This document shows, piece by piece, positions 28,542 to 38,278 of a DNA stretch of 42,378 nt. Position numbers and translations under genes: made by a program. How positions within the stretch are numbered: the first letter of the stretch is position 1; every line of letters begins with the position of its first letter. The notes beneath the pieces are model-generated. The model was not told the DNA's origin. It worked only from the letters and a program-made list of their open reading frames with translations, and made no database searches. Origin of the DNA: Microcaldota archaeon (GTDB lineage: Archaea; Micrarchaeota; Micrarchaeia; Burarchaeales; Fermentimicrarchaeaceae); NCBI GenBank assembly GCA_013425335.1, contig JACCLG010000024.1, positions 1 through 42,378 on the forward strand. Direction: 5' to 3'.

Positions 28542-29431
28542 TATACACTGCAGGACAGGTTGTGTTCGACAGAATATCAAACCTTAAGCATTTCCCAAAA
28601 CTAAACTCCACAAGCTACATACAAGAGTATCATGAGCTCTTTGGAGGTGCAGCGGGCAATGCTGCGGTTGTATGCTCAAAGCTCGGCCAGAAGGCTTCTC
28701 TTGTGTCATTCGTAGGTGAGGATTTCAGGGGCTCAGCCTACGAAAAGCACCTTAAACTCAATGGAGTCGACTTAACTAACCTGAGAATTGTGAAAGGCGG
28801 GCTCACCCCGCGGGCGTTCATGTTCAATGACTCAGGGGGAAGGCAGATGTCCTTCTTCTACTGGGGTGTTGCCGAGCAGTTCAGCAGTGCTCCAATACCT
28901 GAGCTGAGGTTTGGCAGTAATGACATAGTGCACCTCGCAAACGGCAATCCTGATTTCAACATTCGTTTTGCAAGGAAATACCCCGGAGTTTCCTTCGACC
29001 CTGGCTATGACATAGTTGCATATGGAAAGAAGGACATGGAAAGAATTCTCAAGAACACCAGGCTGCTTTCCTGCAACAACTTCGAAATGTCAAGAATACT
29101 CAAGCTTCTTGGAATGAAAAACAAGGAGGAGCTTTTCAGCTTCCCTGTTGAATGCGTTGTGATCACAAGAGGCAAGGACGGCTGCTCAGTGACAAACCGT
29201 GAAGAGAGTTTCACTGTGCCCGCTTTCAAGGCAAGATTCGTGGACCCGACAGGCGCAGGAGACGCATTCAGGGCAGCTTTCCTCTCAGCTTTGCTCAAAG
29301 GAGAGAGCTTGGAGATGTGCGCAAGGATTGCATCCTCAGTTGCTTCATTCATCGTGGAAGCATACGGGGCGCAGACAAATATCCCAACATGGAAAGAGGC
29401 GATGGAGAGACTCAATAAGCGCATCTCCTAG
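28538..29431 (+). CDS. PfkB-family carbohydrate/nucleoside kinase
   Basis: ELFGGAAGNAAVVCSKLGQKASLVSFVGEDFRG and FVDPTGAGDAFRAAFLSAL. Confidence 0.92.
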   Translation: MIYTAGQVVFDRISNLKHFPKLNSTSYIQEYHELFGGAAGNAAVVCSKLGQKASLVSFVGEDFRGSAYEKHLKLNGVDLTNLRIVKGGLTPRAFMFNDSGGRQMSFFYWGVAEQFSSAPIPELRFGSNDIVHLANGNPDFNIRFARKYPGVSFDPGYDIVAYGKKDMERILKNTRLLSCNNFEMSRILKLLGMKNKEELFSFPVECVVITRGKDGCSVTNREESFTVPAFKARFVDPTGAGDAFRAAFLSALLKGESLEMCARIASSVASFIVEAYGAQTNIPTWKEAMERLNKRIS

Positions 29432-29504
29432 TAATAATTAAGACATTTGGTCAGTGCCTAACAAATTAGAAATACTTTTAAGCACCTTTTACGATGCTAT
29501 AAGC

Positions 29505-30962
29505 ATGAAAACAAAAAATTTAATGCTCCTATTGCTTGTTAGTTTATTTTTACTTGCTGGATGCGCTCAGGTGAACCCACCGCAGGGATGCACCCAAGAA
29601 GCAAGGGTGTGCCCAGACGGCTCGGCTGTTGGACGGGTTGGTCCCAACTGCACTTTCGCACCCTGTCCCAACTGCACGTGCCCCAATGGATATATACAGG
29701 AAGCGGATGTATGCAACCCCACATGCTACTACAGCACTCCAAGATGCCTGATGCCTTCTATCCTTTGCAACAGAACACAAGGCAACGCCAGTGTTGAAGG
29801 TTCCTCAAGTGTCATAGACGCCAACAACCGATTCGCACTCGAGCTCTACTCGCAGTACAAATCCCCGGATGGCAACATATTCTTCTCTCCCTACAGCATC
29901 TCAACAGCTTTGGCAATGACCTACGAAGGCGCGAGAGGCGCAACAGCAGATGAGATGCAGTCAGTCCTTCACTTCCCAACTGATAATAATACGAGGAGGA
30001 GCGGTTTTGCAGAAATTTACAGCGAGATTAACAAGAAGAACAAGAGCTACAACCTCAGCACCGCCAATGCTCTGTGGGCTCAGAAGGATTTCCAGTTCCT
30101 TGGTGAATACTTCAGCATAGTAAAAACCTATTACGGCGGAAACGTGACAAACCTTGACTTCGCAGGAGATACTGAGAACTCCCGCCTCACAATAAACAAG
30201 TGGGTGGAAGACCAGACGAATGACAAAATTAAAAACCTGATTCCGCAAGGAGTTCTCACCCCGCTGACCCGCCTGGTTATCACAAATGCAGTCTATTTCA
30301 AAGCACGCTGGCGTATCCCATTCTTAAATAAAACACATGATGAAGATTTCAGAATAAGCCCTAGCAACACCGTAAAAGTTAAGATGATGTCTCTATATGG
30401 TGACGGCGTGCAGACATCTAGCGGGGATTACGTCCCTCTGAGATTCAATTACACAGAAACAGAAGATGCCCAAATCATAGAGCTCCCCTACGATGGCAAT
30501 GAAACATCAATGCTCATACTCCTTCCAAAGGGAGATGACCTTACAACCCTTGAGCAATTGCTCACTGCAGGCAAGTTAAATGAATGGAGAGCCATGCTAA
30601 AAGAAACGAAGTTGGACGGTGTTTACCTCCCTAAATTCAAGTTTGAGACCAAGTATTTCCTGCCCGAAACTCTAAAGCGTATGGGAATGAAAACAGCATT
30701 TGACCCAAATGAAGCGGACTTTTCCGGTATGGATGGCACAAAAAATCTGTACATCAGCCAGGTCATACACCAAGCATTTATTGATGTGAATGAAACCGGC
30801 ACAGAAGCAGCTGCAGCAACAGCCGTAGTTATGACACTGGGCATGGCACCTGGAGAACCCATCATATTCAGAGCCGACCACCCCTTCATATTCATCCTAC
30901 AGCAGAAGACTACAGGGAACATCCTCTTCCTGGGAAGGATTAGCAACCCGAATGAGTCATAG
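29505..30962 (+). CDS. secreted serpin lipoprotein with Cys-rich N-terminal segment
   Basis: Signal/lipobox MKTKNLMLLLLVSLFLLAGCAQ; Cys-rich CTQEARVCPDGSAVGRVGPNCTFAPCPNCTCPNGY; serpin core NRFALELYSQYKSPDGNIFFSPYSISTALAMTYEGARGATADEM; hinge GTEAAAATA and HPFIFILQQKTTGNILFLGRISNP. Confidence 0.93.
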   Translation: MKTKNLMLLLLVSLFLLAGCAQVNPPQGCTQEARVCPDGSAVGRVGPNCTFAPCPNCTCPNGYIQEADVCNPTCYYSTPRCLMPSILCNRTQGNASVEGSSSVIDANNRFALELYSQYKSPDGNIFFSPYSISTALAMTYEGARGATADEMQSVLHFPTDNNTRRSGFAEIYSEINKKNKSYNLSTANALWAQKDFQFLGEYFSIVKTYYGGNVTNLDFAGDTENSRLTINKWVEDQTNDKIKNLIPQGVLTPLTRLVITNAVYFKARWRIPFLNKTHDEDFRISPSNTVKVKMMSLYGDGVQTSSGDYVPLRFNYTETEDAQIIELPYDGNETSMLILLPKGDDLTTLEQLLTAGKLNEWRAMLKETKLDGVYLPKFKFETKYFLPETLKRMGMKTAFDPNEADFSGMDGTKNLYISQVIHQAFIDVNETGTEAAAATAVVMTLGMAPGEPIIFRADHPFIFILQQKTTGNILFLGRISNPNES

Positions 30963-31008
30963 ACGCAATCTTTTTATACTACCGTGCAGATTATTACTGA
31001 GAAGGAGT

Positions 31009-31605
31009 ATGCGACCAGAACATGCCTTCATTGCATTTGTACTAGTTCTTATGCTCTCAGGGTGCGCCCAGCAGAATCAGCAGGTGACGCAGGAAGAGGC
31101 GGTGAATTTCGTCGTGCAGCACATGCAGACGGATTACCCGGGAGCGCAGACCAACGTTACTGAGGTAAAGCTGCAGGACGGCAGCTGGAGGATTACCTCT
31201 GAAGTTATATACGGCGCGAATACGCCATGCCCGAACATGTCCATAGTTGTTTATGAATACCCTGCCTTTGGCTTTGTCCCGAGAGCCGAGAACAACATAA
31301 CAAACAACTGCCAGCTGCTAAGCTGCAAAGGAATAGAAAACTGCAAGATAGCCATGCCCGAAGAGGCGATTATTGCATCTCACAAGCTGAACAATGTCCC
31401 GGAGATAAACTCCTTCATAAACGAGTTTGGCTACAACAATATCAGGGTTGATGCCACCTCATACGAATCCTACTTCGAGAGCAGGACGAATGCAACCTAT
31501 CCATTCATCTGGGTGGTGAGGTGGACTTCGCCAGAAGCAAACTACTCTATAAGGCTTATTCTCAACCAGACAGGCGGCAAGGTGCTTGACAAGTTCGTTG
31601 AGTAG
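31009..31605 (+). CDS. lipoprotein of unknown function
   Basis: MRPEHAFIAFVLVLMLSGCAQQ signal/lipobox; hydrophilic body with several N-X-S/T sequons. Confidence 0.7.
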   Translation: MRPEHAFIAFVLVLMLSGCAQQNQQVTQEEAVNFVVQHMQTDYPGAQTNVTEVKLQDGSWRITSEVIYGANTPCPNMSIVVYEYPAFGFVPRAENNITNNCQLLSCKGIENCKIAMPEEAIIASHKLNNVPEINSFINEFGYNNIRVDATSYESYFESRTNATYPFIWVVRWTSPEANYSIRLILNQTGGKVLDKFVE

Positions 31606-31608
31606 GCT

Positions 31609-33372
31609 CTACTTATAATAGTAATATTCCCCTGCCTGCTTCTGCTCCCTGTCCATCACTGAGTTTGGCTTGTTCACCCTGGGCCTCAATGAATCTTTGT
31701 CCCTCCTTAGGGTGACGTCAACATCCTTCAAGAACCTGTTCATGCCCTCCCTTTTCCCTTCAGGCGCGTTTGCAACTCCCTCAACTCCGCCTCTGCCCTG
31801 GAAGACAACAAGCCTGTCGGAAATTGAATCGATGAGTATAATATCGTGGTCGACAACAAAGGCGCTCCTCTCGCTTCCCTCCATAACCTTGCCTAGAACA
31901 TTTGCGAAGATCAACCTCTGCTCCACATCCAAGAATGCAGAAGGCTCGTCAAGCAGATACAAATCCGCCTCCTGGGATATGCATATGGCTATGGCAACCC
32001 TCTGCAGCTCCCCCCCGCTGAGGTTCTTCACATTCTTCTCCATGAGCTCTGGTATGCTCAGCTTCACCTTGATCTCCCTCTCGAAAACATCCCTGTTGAG
32101 GTTGTCCGTTGCGTCTATCATCTCCCCAACGGTTCCTTTGAAGTCGGATTTTATGTACTGGGGCTTGTAGGCAATCCTGAGCCTGTGCTCCACTCCGCCT
32201 TTGTCAGGCTGCTCCACTCCCGCGAGCAGTTTCACAAAAGTCGACTTTCCAATTGCATTTGGTCCTATTGCCCCTATTACCTCGCCCTTTCTCACATCAC
32301 CCGGCAGGCCTTTCAGGGAGAAGCCTGCATAACCCTTTTCCATAGCGCCATATTCAAAGAGCACATCCCCTCCCTTCCTCTCCACGCTGCCTGCACTGAA
32401 GCTTATTTCCGTTTCCCTGAACCTCACATTCTCCTCCTTCAGGTAACCTGCAAGGTATTCGTTAATGCCGTTCCTCACTCCCTTGAGCTTGGAGACAACT
32501 CCGTATGCTCCGCTCACACCGTAGAAGACGTGAACATACTCGCTGAGGTAGTCCAGCACTGCCAGGTCGTGCTCAACAACCACCACTGCCTTGTCCTTTG
32601 CCAGCTTCTCCAAATTCCTCGCAACCTTAAGCCTCTGCTTTATATCCAGGTAACTGCTGGGCTCATCAAAGTAGTAAACATCAGCATCCTTGAGGTATGC
32701 GGCGCATATTGCCATTCTCTGCAGCTCCCCCCCGCTAAGGTTCTCAATCTTCCTGTTCAGGCACTCTCTCAAATCAACAGCATCAACTGCCTCATCAAAC
32801 TTCTTCCTCTTGTCATTCCTCTTCAGGAATTTTGAAACAGTCTCTTTGAAGACGTCAGGCAGCCTGTCAACCATCTGGGGCTTGTAGCTCACCTTCACGC
32901 CCTTACCTCTCAAAGATTCAAAATAGTTCTGCAGCTCCTGCCCCTTGAACTTGCCAATTATGTCCTCCCACTTTGCCTCCTTCTTGTAATCCCCAAGATT
33001 GGGTTTTATCCTACCGCTCAGTATTTCCAGTGCAGTGCTTTTTCCAATGCCGTTTGCCCCAATTAACCCGACGACTGCACCCTTCTTCGGCAGGGGGAGG
33101 TTGTATAACCTGAATGCATTGACCCCGTACTGGAAGATGAGCTTCCCCGCCTCATGGGGAAGGTTGATTATCTTTATGGCGTTCACGGGGCATTTCCTCA
33201 CGCATATCCCGCATCCGCTGCAGAGATTCTCTGAGATGATGGGAAAACCTTCAGCGTCTACCGTAACCGTCTCATCGCCCATTCTTACCCCAGGGCACGC
33301 CTTCTGGCACAGGTAGCCGCATTTCCCCTTATTGCACTTCTCCCTGTCCACTATTGCAATTCTCACTCCCAT
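31609..33372 (-). CDS. ABCE1/Rli1 ribosome-recycling ATPase
   Basis: N-terminal Fe-S clusters (CNKGKCGYLCQKACPG; CSGCGICVRKCPVNAI), two ABC domains (GANGIGKST, GPNAIGKST, LSGGELQR twice). Confidence 0.96.
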   Translation of the reverse strand: MGVRIAIVDREKCNKGKCGYLCQKACPGVRMGDETVTVDAEGFPIISENLCSGCGICVRKCPVNAIKIINLPHEAGKLIFQYGVNAFRLYNLPLPKKGAVVGLIGANGIGKSTALEILSGRIKPNLGDYKKEAKWEDIIGKFKGQELQNYFESLRGKGVKVSYKPQMVDRLPDVFKETVSKFLKRNDKRKKFDEAVDAVDLRECLNRKIENLSGGELQRMAICAAYLKDADVYYFDEPSSYLDIKQRLKVARNLEKLAKDKAVVVVEHDLAVLDYLSEYVHVFYGVSGAYGVVSKLKGVRNGINEYLAGYLKEENVRFRETEISFSAGSVERKGGDVLFEYGAMEKGYAGFSLKGLPGDVRKGEVIGAIGPNAIGKSTFVKLLAGVEQPDKGGVEHRLRIAYKPQYIKSDFKGTVGEMIDATDNLNRDVFEREIKVKLSIPELMEKNVKNLSGGELQRVAIAICISQEADLYLLDEPSAFLDVEQRLIFANVLGKVMEGSERSAFVVDHDIILIDSISDRLVVFQGRGGVEGVANAPEGKREGMNRFLKDVDVTLRRDKDSLRPRVNKPNSVMDREQKQAGEYYYYK

Positions 33373-33429
33373 CTGAATCAATTATATTTAGCAATTCATT
33401 TTAATATTCGTTTATTCTTAATTTATTCC
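33373..33429. promoter_or_regulatory. AT-rich divergent promoter region between ABCE1 and Pelota genes
   Basis: 57-bp spacer with TATA-like tatattta/ttttaatatt between divergent starts. Confidence 0.4.
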
Positions 33430-34467
33430 ATGAAGGTTCTGAACTTTGACAAGAAGGAAGGAAGAATGAAACTCGTACCGGAGGTGCTGGAGGACCTCTG
33501 GCATCTTGAGCGCGTGCTGGAGCCCGGGGATGCTGTTTCATCATCCTCCACAAGGGTTTTCAAGGCATCAGAGGGGGGAGAGGAGGATAGAAAGAAGGTT
33601 CGCATAGAGCTGCAGGCTGAGAAGATAGACTTCAGCAAGTCTGCCAGCAAGCTCAGAGTCACTGGAAAGATAACCGGCGGAGGGCCTGAAGAATACATAC
33701 AGCTCGGCAGGCACCACACAATAGACATCGAGTTGCAGAAGCCGGTTGAGATAACAAAACCGTGGAAGGAATACCAGTTGCAGAGAATCAAGAAGGCAAG
33801 GGAGAGCTCAAAGAAGCCCCTCATAGGAATACTAGTCATGGATGAAGGAAAGGCCCTCTTTTCTGTCATAAGGGAGTACGGAGTGGAGTTCGGTCCAGAG
33901 CTGAGGAACCATGCATCCAAAGGGGATGAAAAGTTTGAGGAGAGGAGGAGCCAGTTCTTCGGGGATATAACGAAGCAGCTCGGTGGCATGAAGGTCAACA
34001 GGATAGTAATTGCAGGCCCTGGCTTCGCCAAGGATAACCTCAAGAAATTCATCTCAGAGAGGGATGAGGAGCTTTCCAAGAAGCTTTATTTCGAGTCGTG
34101 CAGCACAGCAGAGGAGAGCGGAGTATATGAGCTGCTAAAGAAGGAGGTGCTCTCAAAAATTGCAAGCGAGCAGAAGGTTGAGGAGGAGTTCTCCCTCCTG
34201 CAGGGCTTCCTGGCAGAGCTCTCAAAGGAGAGCGGGCTTGCAGTTTATGGAGTTGAGGAGGTGCGCAAGGCAGTTGATTACAAAGCATTGGGAAAACTTC
34301 TTGTAGTTGATGAACTTCTCAGGAAAGACAAGGAGATTGAGAAGCTTCTGGAGGATGCGGAAAAAATGAAAGCAGAAATATTCCTCTTCAGCTCAGAGAG
34401 CGAGGCAGGCAAGCAGCTCACGGGCCTCTCAGGCATAGCTGGAATACTGAAGTTCAGCATACGTTAG
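33430..34467 (+). CDS. pelA: mRNA surveillance protein Pelota
   Basis: MKVLNFDKKEGRMKLVPEVLEDLWHLERVLEPGD; VIAGPGFAKDNLKKFI; SGLAVYGVEEVRKAVDYKALGKLLVVDELLR. Confidence 0.95.
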   Translation: MKVLNFDKKEGRMKLVPEVLEDLWHLERVLEPGDAVSSSSTRVFKASEGGEEDRKKVRIELQAEKIDFSKSASKLRVTGKITGGGPEEYIQLGRHHTIDIELQKPVEITKPWKEYQLQRIKKARESSKKPLIGILVMDEGKALFSVIREYGVEFGPELRNHASKGDEKFEERRSQFFGDITKQLGGMKVNRIVIAGPGFAKDNLKKFISERDEELSKKLYFESCSTAEESGVYELLKKEVLSKIASEQKVEEEFSLLQGFLAELSKESGLAVYGVEEVRKAVDYKALGKLLVVDELLRKDKEIEKLLEDAEKMKAEIFLFSSESEAGKQLTGLSGIAGILKFSIR

Positions 34468-34491
34468 AGATGCACCTGCAGAGGGAATTCA

Positions 34492-35361
34492 ATGGTGAAA
34501 TTGAGTAAAATAATGCTCTCCATATACCGGAATGGAGCTAAAATAGTTTGGGGGAGCGGGGTTGGGAGGCTCCCCGGAGTTAGACCTCTTAACAACTTCA
34601 TAATATCACATATAAAACCGGATTTTGTTGAATTGGAAGGAAATAAGCTGTTCCTAGACGCGAATGACACCCTCGGCCTTTCAATTTTTGGAACACATGA
34701 AAAAACCGAAACAGAATTTGCAAAAAAACAAATCAAAAAAGGCGATGTTGTTCTGGATATAGGCGCGAACATAGGCTACTACACCCTAATCTTCGCAAGA
34801 GCGGTTGGCAATAAAGGCAAAGTTTTTGCTTTTGAGCCCGACCCAGAGAATTTTGCCTTGCTGGAGAAAAACGTGAAGATAAACCGCTATGCGAATGTTG
34901 TGCTGGTGAAAAAAGCAGTTTCAAGCAAGACTGGAAAGCTCAAGCTTTACGCAGACAAGAACAACAAAACTGATGGCCGAATCTACGATTCGCACGATAA
35001 CCGCAGTTCGATAGACATAGATGCCGTGCGGCTGGACGACTACTTCGCGAATTACAAGGGAAACGTGGATTTCATAAAGCTGGACATCCAGGGAGCGGAA
35101 TGGGCGGCAGTCACTGGCATGGCCCGCCTGCTGAAGAGAAACAAGAAGGTAAAAATCATCACGGAATTTTGGCCCGCAGGACTTAAGAGGTTTGGAGTAG
35201 AGCCGGGTGACTACCTGAAGCTGTTTGTGAAAAACGGTTTTAGGCTGTATGAATTGAAGGAAGGCATAGAAGCAGTTAACTTCTTGAGACTTCTGGAAAA
35301 ATACACCCCGGAAAAGCAAAACTACACAAATCTATTCTGCACGAGAGAGCGGTTGGCGTGA
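34492..35361 (+). CDS. FkbM-family methyltransferase
   Basis: VVLDIGANIGYYTLIFARAVGNKGKVFAFEPDPENFALLEKNV and VDFIKLDIQGAEWAAV. Confidence 0.9.
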   Translation: MVKLSKIMLSIYRNGAKIVWGSGVGRLPGVRPLNNFIISHIKPDFVELEGNKLFLDANDTLGLSIFGTHEKTETEFAKKQIKKGDVVLDIGANIGYYTLIFARAVGNKGKVFAFEPDPENFALLEKNVKINRYANVVLVKKAVSSKTGKLKLYADKNNKTDGRIYDSHDNRSSIDIDAVRLDDYFANYKGNVDFIKLDIQGAEWAAVTGMARLLKRNKKVKIITEFWPAGLKRFGVEPGDYLKLFVKNGFRLYELKEGIEAVNFLRLLEKYTPEKQNYTNLFCTRERLA

Positions 35362-36525
35362 GTGCATAAACCTACCAACTTTGACGCTGCGGTATACCCC
35401 AATGGTTTTTTTTGCAATGCCCTTCCACCCGAACTTCTCTCTAATGTCACCAGAGTCCCTCCCCAGTTTCAAGATTAGATTTTTATCCTTCAATACACAA
35501 GTGATTCTTTCTGCCAAATCTTCTGCATCATTCGGCTTTGCTACAGCACTTTTATCCTTTACAAATTCCGGCAGACCTCCTACATCCGTAACAATCAAAG
35601 GTTTCTTGAATGGGAGAGCCAGCGCCCCGATTGCGCTTTGGGAGTCAAAGTACTTATACGGCAGCACTACAATATCCGTGGCATTAAAATAATACTCCAC
35701 TTCCGAAGGCTGGATGAACTCCAGTTTCTTAACAATATGCTTGTCCAGCCCCAGTTCGTCTATAAGCTTTTCGTAGGCATCCCATTCCCCCCACACCTGG
35801 CCTGCTATCAACAGCATGGCTTCAGGAATGTCTTCCACAACTGATTTCATGGATTTAATCAACACATCCAGCCCCTTGTAATCGCGGATGTTGCCAAAAA
35901 ATAGAACTACTTTTTTGTTATACGAAATCCCAAGATGGGCCCGCGCCTTTTTCCTGGAGATTCCTCTGATGGGGGCAGAAGTCAAAATGCCCATCGGGAT
36001 GACGTGAATCCTCTCCTTTGCTATGCCGTATGTTTCAGACAGCTTTTCTTTGTTTATCCCGGTATGCACTATGAATTCATCCCCAAGAAATAGTACTGTC
36101 TCATTGAGGAAGTTGCTCACCATGCTCCTTTCGTGCGGTACTACGTTATGCACAGTTATGACCACTTTTTTCCTTCTTATTTTTGAGATAAGCAGAACAG
36201 TAAAAAATACCGGCGCCAGCGGATACGACCACCACTGGGCATGGACCACATCTCCTTTCAGCTCCATGCCGGCTGCAATCCATGAGAACGGGTTATAATA
36301 AGTAAGGGTATTCTTCACCGTAACGTTTTCCAGTTCATCACATTCACTGTCTTTCCCCTTCACAATGCTCCCACCTGGATAGAGGAAATCTGGGTATAAT
36401 TTCTTAAACCCAATAAACTCGACTTCCACATGCCCTGAAACCGATTTTACCAGCTCCTGGCAGTAGGGGCTCATTCCCTTAATTGGTGGAAGCGTCCCTA
36501 TCATTGTCACAGCGACCTTTTCCAT
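35332..36525 (-). CDS. GT4-family glycosyltransferase
   Basis: VVLFFGNIRDYKGLDVLIKSM and ALPFKKPLIVTDVGGLPEFV. Confidence 0.88.
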   Translation of the reverse strand: MEKVAVTMIGTLPPIKGMSPYCQELVKSVSGHVEVEFIGFKKLYPDFLYPGGSIVKGKDSECDELENVTVKNTLTYYNPFSWIAAGMELKGDVVHAQWWSYPLAPVFFTVLLISKIRRKKVVITVHNVVPHERSMVSNFLNETVLFLGDEFIVHTGINKEKLSETYGIAKERIHVIPMGILTSAPIRGISRKKARAHLGISYNKKVVLFFGNIRDYKGLDVLIKSMKSVVEDIPEAMLLIAGQVWGEWDAYEKLIDELGLDKHIVKKLEFIQPSEVEYYFNATDIVVLPYKYFDSQSAIGALALPFKKPLIVTDVGGLPEFVKDKSAVAKPNDAEDLAERITCVLKDKNLILKLGRDSGDIREKFGWKGIAKKTIGVYRSVKVGRFMHSRQPLSRAE

Positions 36526-36538
36526 TAAACTGCACCGA

Positions 36539-37501
36539 TCAAGCCCGCTTCTTTTTCATCATATACAGGATTTTCTCCATAGTTCTTCTATCCGCATTAA
36601 TTGAATCTGCGATGAGGCCCATCATGACGACCTGGAATCCCACTATCATTAGTATTGCAGTCAGAATTGCAGTTGGGATGTAAGGGCTGACCAAACCTGT
36701 TGAGAGATAATGGACCAGCACCCTCAGGCCTAAAATTGAACCCAGAAGAATCATGAGAAACCCTATGCTGAGGAAAATTTTGAGTGGTTTATAATGAACA
36801 TAAGTGAGAATGATCGTTGCTCCGGCCCTCTTTGCGTAAGACCATATATTGCTTATCAGCCTGCTGCCCCCCTCCCTTGCCCTGAACTCGCAGGGCACCT
36901 GCTCTATTCTCATTCTCTTGAATGCCAGCTGTATTACTGTCTCCTGAACGTATGTGTAGTCCGAAAGAATATTCAGCTGCAGGGCAGCCTCCCTTGAAAA
37001 CGCCCTGAAGCCGCTCTGCGCATCTATTATCTCTGAGCCGACAAGCAGGCTTACGAGTTTGCTGGCCAGCTTGTTTCCAATCTTTTTGCTGACCGGCATA
37101 TGGGGAAGGTTCCAAACATCCCTGTAGCCCAGGACAACGTCCGCCTTACCTCCAACTATTGGCTTTACCAGTTTCAGAATCTCAGACTGGTTGTACTGGA
37201 AATCCGCATCTGTGTTAACAATGATGTCCGCCCCTGTTTCCAGAGCATTGTCCACTCCGTCCCTAAAAGAAACTGCCAAGCCTTTGTTCACCAGATGATG
37301 CAACACACGGTCGGCTCCGGCTTTGTGTGCTTCAGAAGCGGTTCTGTCTGTCGAGCCGTCGTCTACAACAATAACCTCAACTTTTTTGACCCCGGTTATC
37401 CTTCTGGGTATCTCACGGATAACCTTGCCTATCGTCTTCTCCTCGTTATATGCCGGTATAATAACCGCCAGTTTCATGCTAGGTATATCCCAGCTCAACA
37501 A
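36539..37501 (-). CDS. GT2-family glycosyltransferase (DPM/DPG-synthase-like, C-terminal TM segments)
   Basis: MKLAVIIPAYNEEKTIGKVIREIP, VIVVDDGSTDRT, VNTDADFQY; two C-terminal hydrophobic helices. Confidence 0.9.
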   Translation of the reverse strand: MLSWDIPSMKLAVIIPAYNEEKTIGKVIREIPRRITGVKKVEVIVVDDGSTDRTASEAHKAGADRVLHHLVNKGLAVSFRDGVDNALETGADIIVNTDADFQYNQSEILKLVKPIVGGKADVVLGYRDVWNLPHMPVSKKIGNKLASKLVSLLVGSEIIDAQSGFRAFSREAALQLNILSDYTYVQETVIQLAFKRMRIEQVPCEFRAREGGSRLISNIWSYAKRAGATIILTYVHYKPLKIFLSIGFLMILLGSILGLRVLVHYLSTGLVSPYIPTAILTAILMIVGFQVVMMGLIADSINADRRTMEKILYMMKKKRA

Positions 37502-37557
37502 TTAAAACTTAATGGCATGGGCTGCACTGCGTAAGCGGGATGTGTCACAAACAAGCG

Positions 37558-38121
37558 TCAGGCAGTTCTCGAGAGGATGACAAGCTGGTTCAGCCCAAGC
37601 TGAAATCTCTCGTAGTGCTCTATTCTAAGCCCAAGCTCTTGAGCTACTCTTCTAAAGTCTTCGTAGTCCCAATAAACTTTATGCTCCTCATATGCGCCCC
37701 TGTCAAAAATCCCAATGCTCGAGCCAAGGTTCAGAATTATATCCGCCTTGGAAGTTGGGGTAGTAATCAGAATCCTGCCATTTTTGTTTAACAATCTAGA
37801 GATCTTTGAAATAAATTCACTCGGGTTAGTGAGATGCTCTATCAATGCGCATGCAACTATGGTGTCAAACTTTCCTATCCTCAGCTTATCCCTCTCCACG
37901 TCCATCAACAGGAATTTTGCGCCTTTCCTCGCCTGCCTTCCGTCTATGCATCCCTTATTTACATCAATTCCCACGTAGTGTTTTTCTTTACCTATTGCAT
38001 CCAACAGGCTCCCACTGCCGCACCCGCAATCAAGAATCCTCTCCCCTCTGAGCCATCCCAACACCTTCCCAATTCTCCACTCTCTCAAAACAGGTGACAG
38101 TAAACCCATAGTCTCCCTCAT
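37558..38121 (-). CDS. class I SAM-dependent methyltransferase
   Basis: ERILDCGCGSGSLLDAIG; FDTIVACALIEHLTNPSEFI. Confidence 0.85.
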   Translation of the reverse strand: MRETMGLLSPVLREWRIGKVLGWLRGERILDCGCGSGSLLDAIGKEKHYVGIDVNKGCIDGRQARKGAKFLLMDVERDKLRIGKFDTIVACALIEHLTNPSEFISKISRLLNKNGRILITTPTSKADIILNLGSSIGIFDRGAYEEHKVYWDYEDFRRVAQELGLRIEHYERFQLGLNQLVILSRTA

Positions 38122-38278
38122 CTCCTTGTTACCAGCCAGTAAGGATTTTCAGTTCTTTTGGTATGACCTTCTCCATCATCCACCTATTACTTCATTCCAA
38201 ATAATCTTTAATACTATCAGACGCATTTAATATTGCATCCGGGATATTAACCTATAAACACATCTTGCATGATAGCTG

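Noticed and set aside
31670-32835. Long + strand ORFs (166 and 216 aa) opposite ABCE1
   Set aside because: Antisense to a highly conserved gene; compositionally odd, no motifs.
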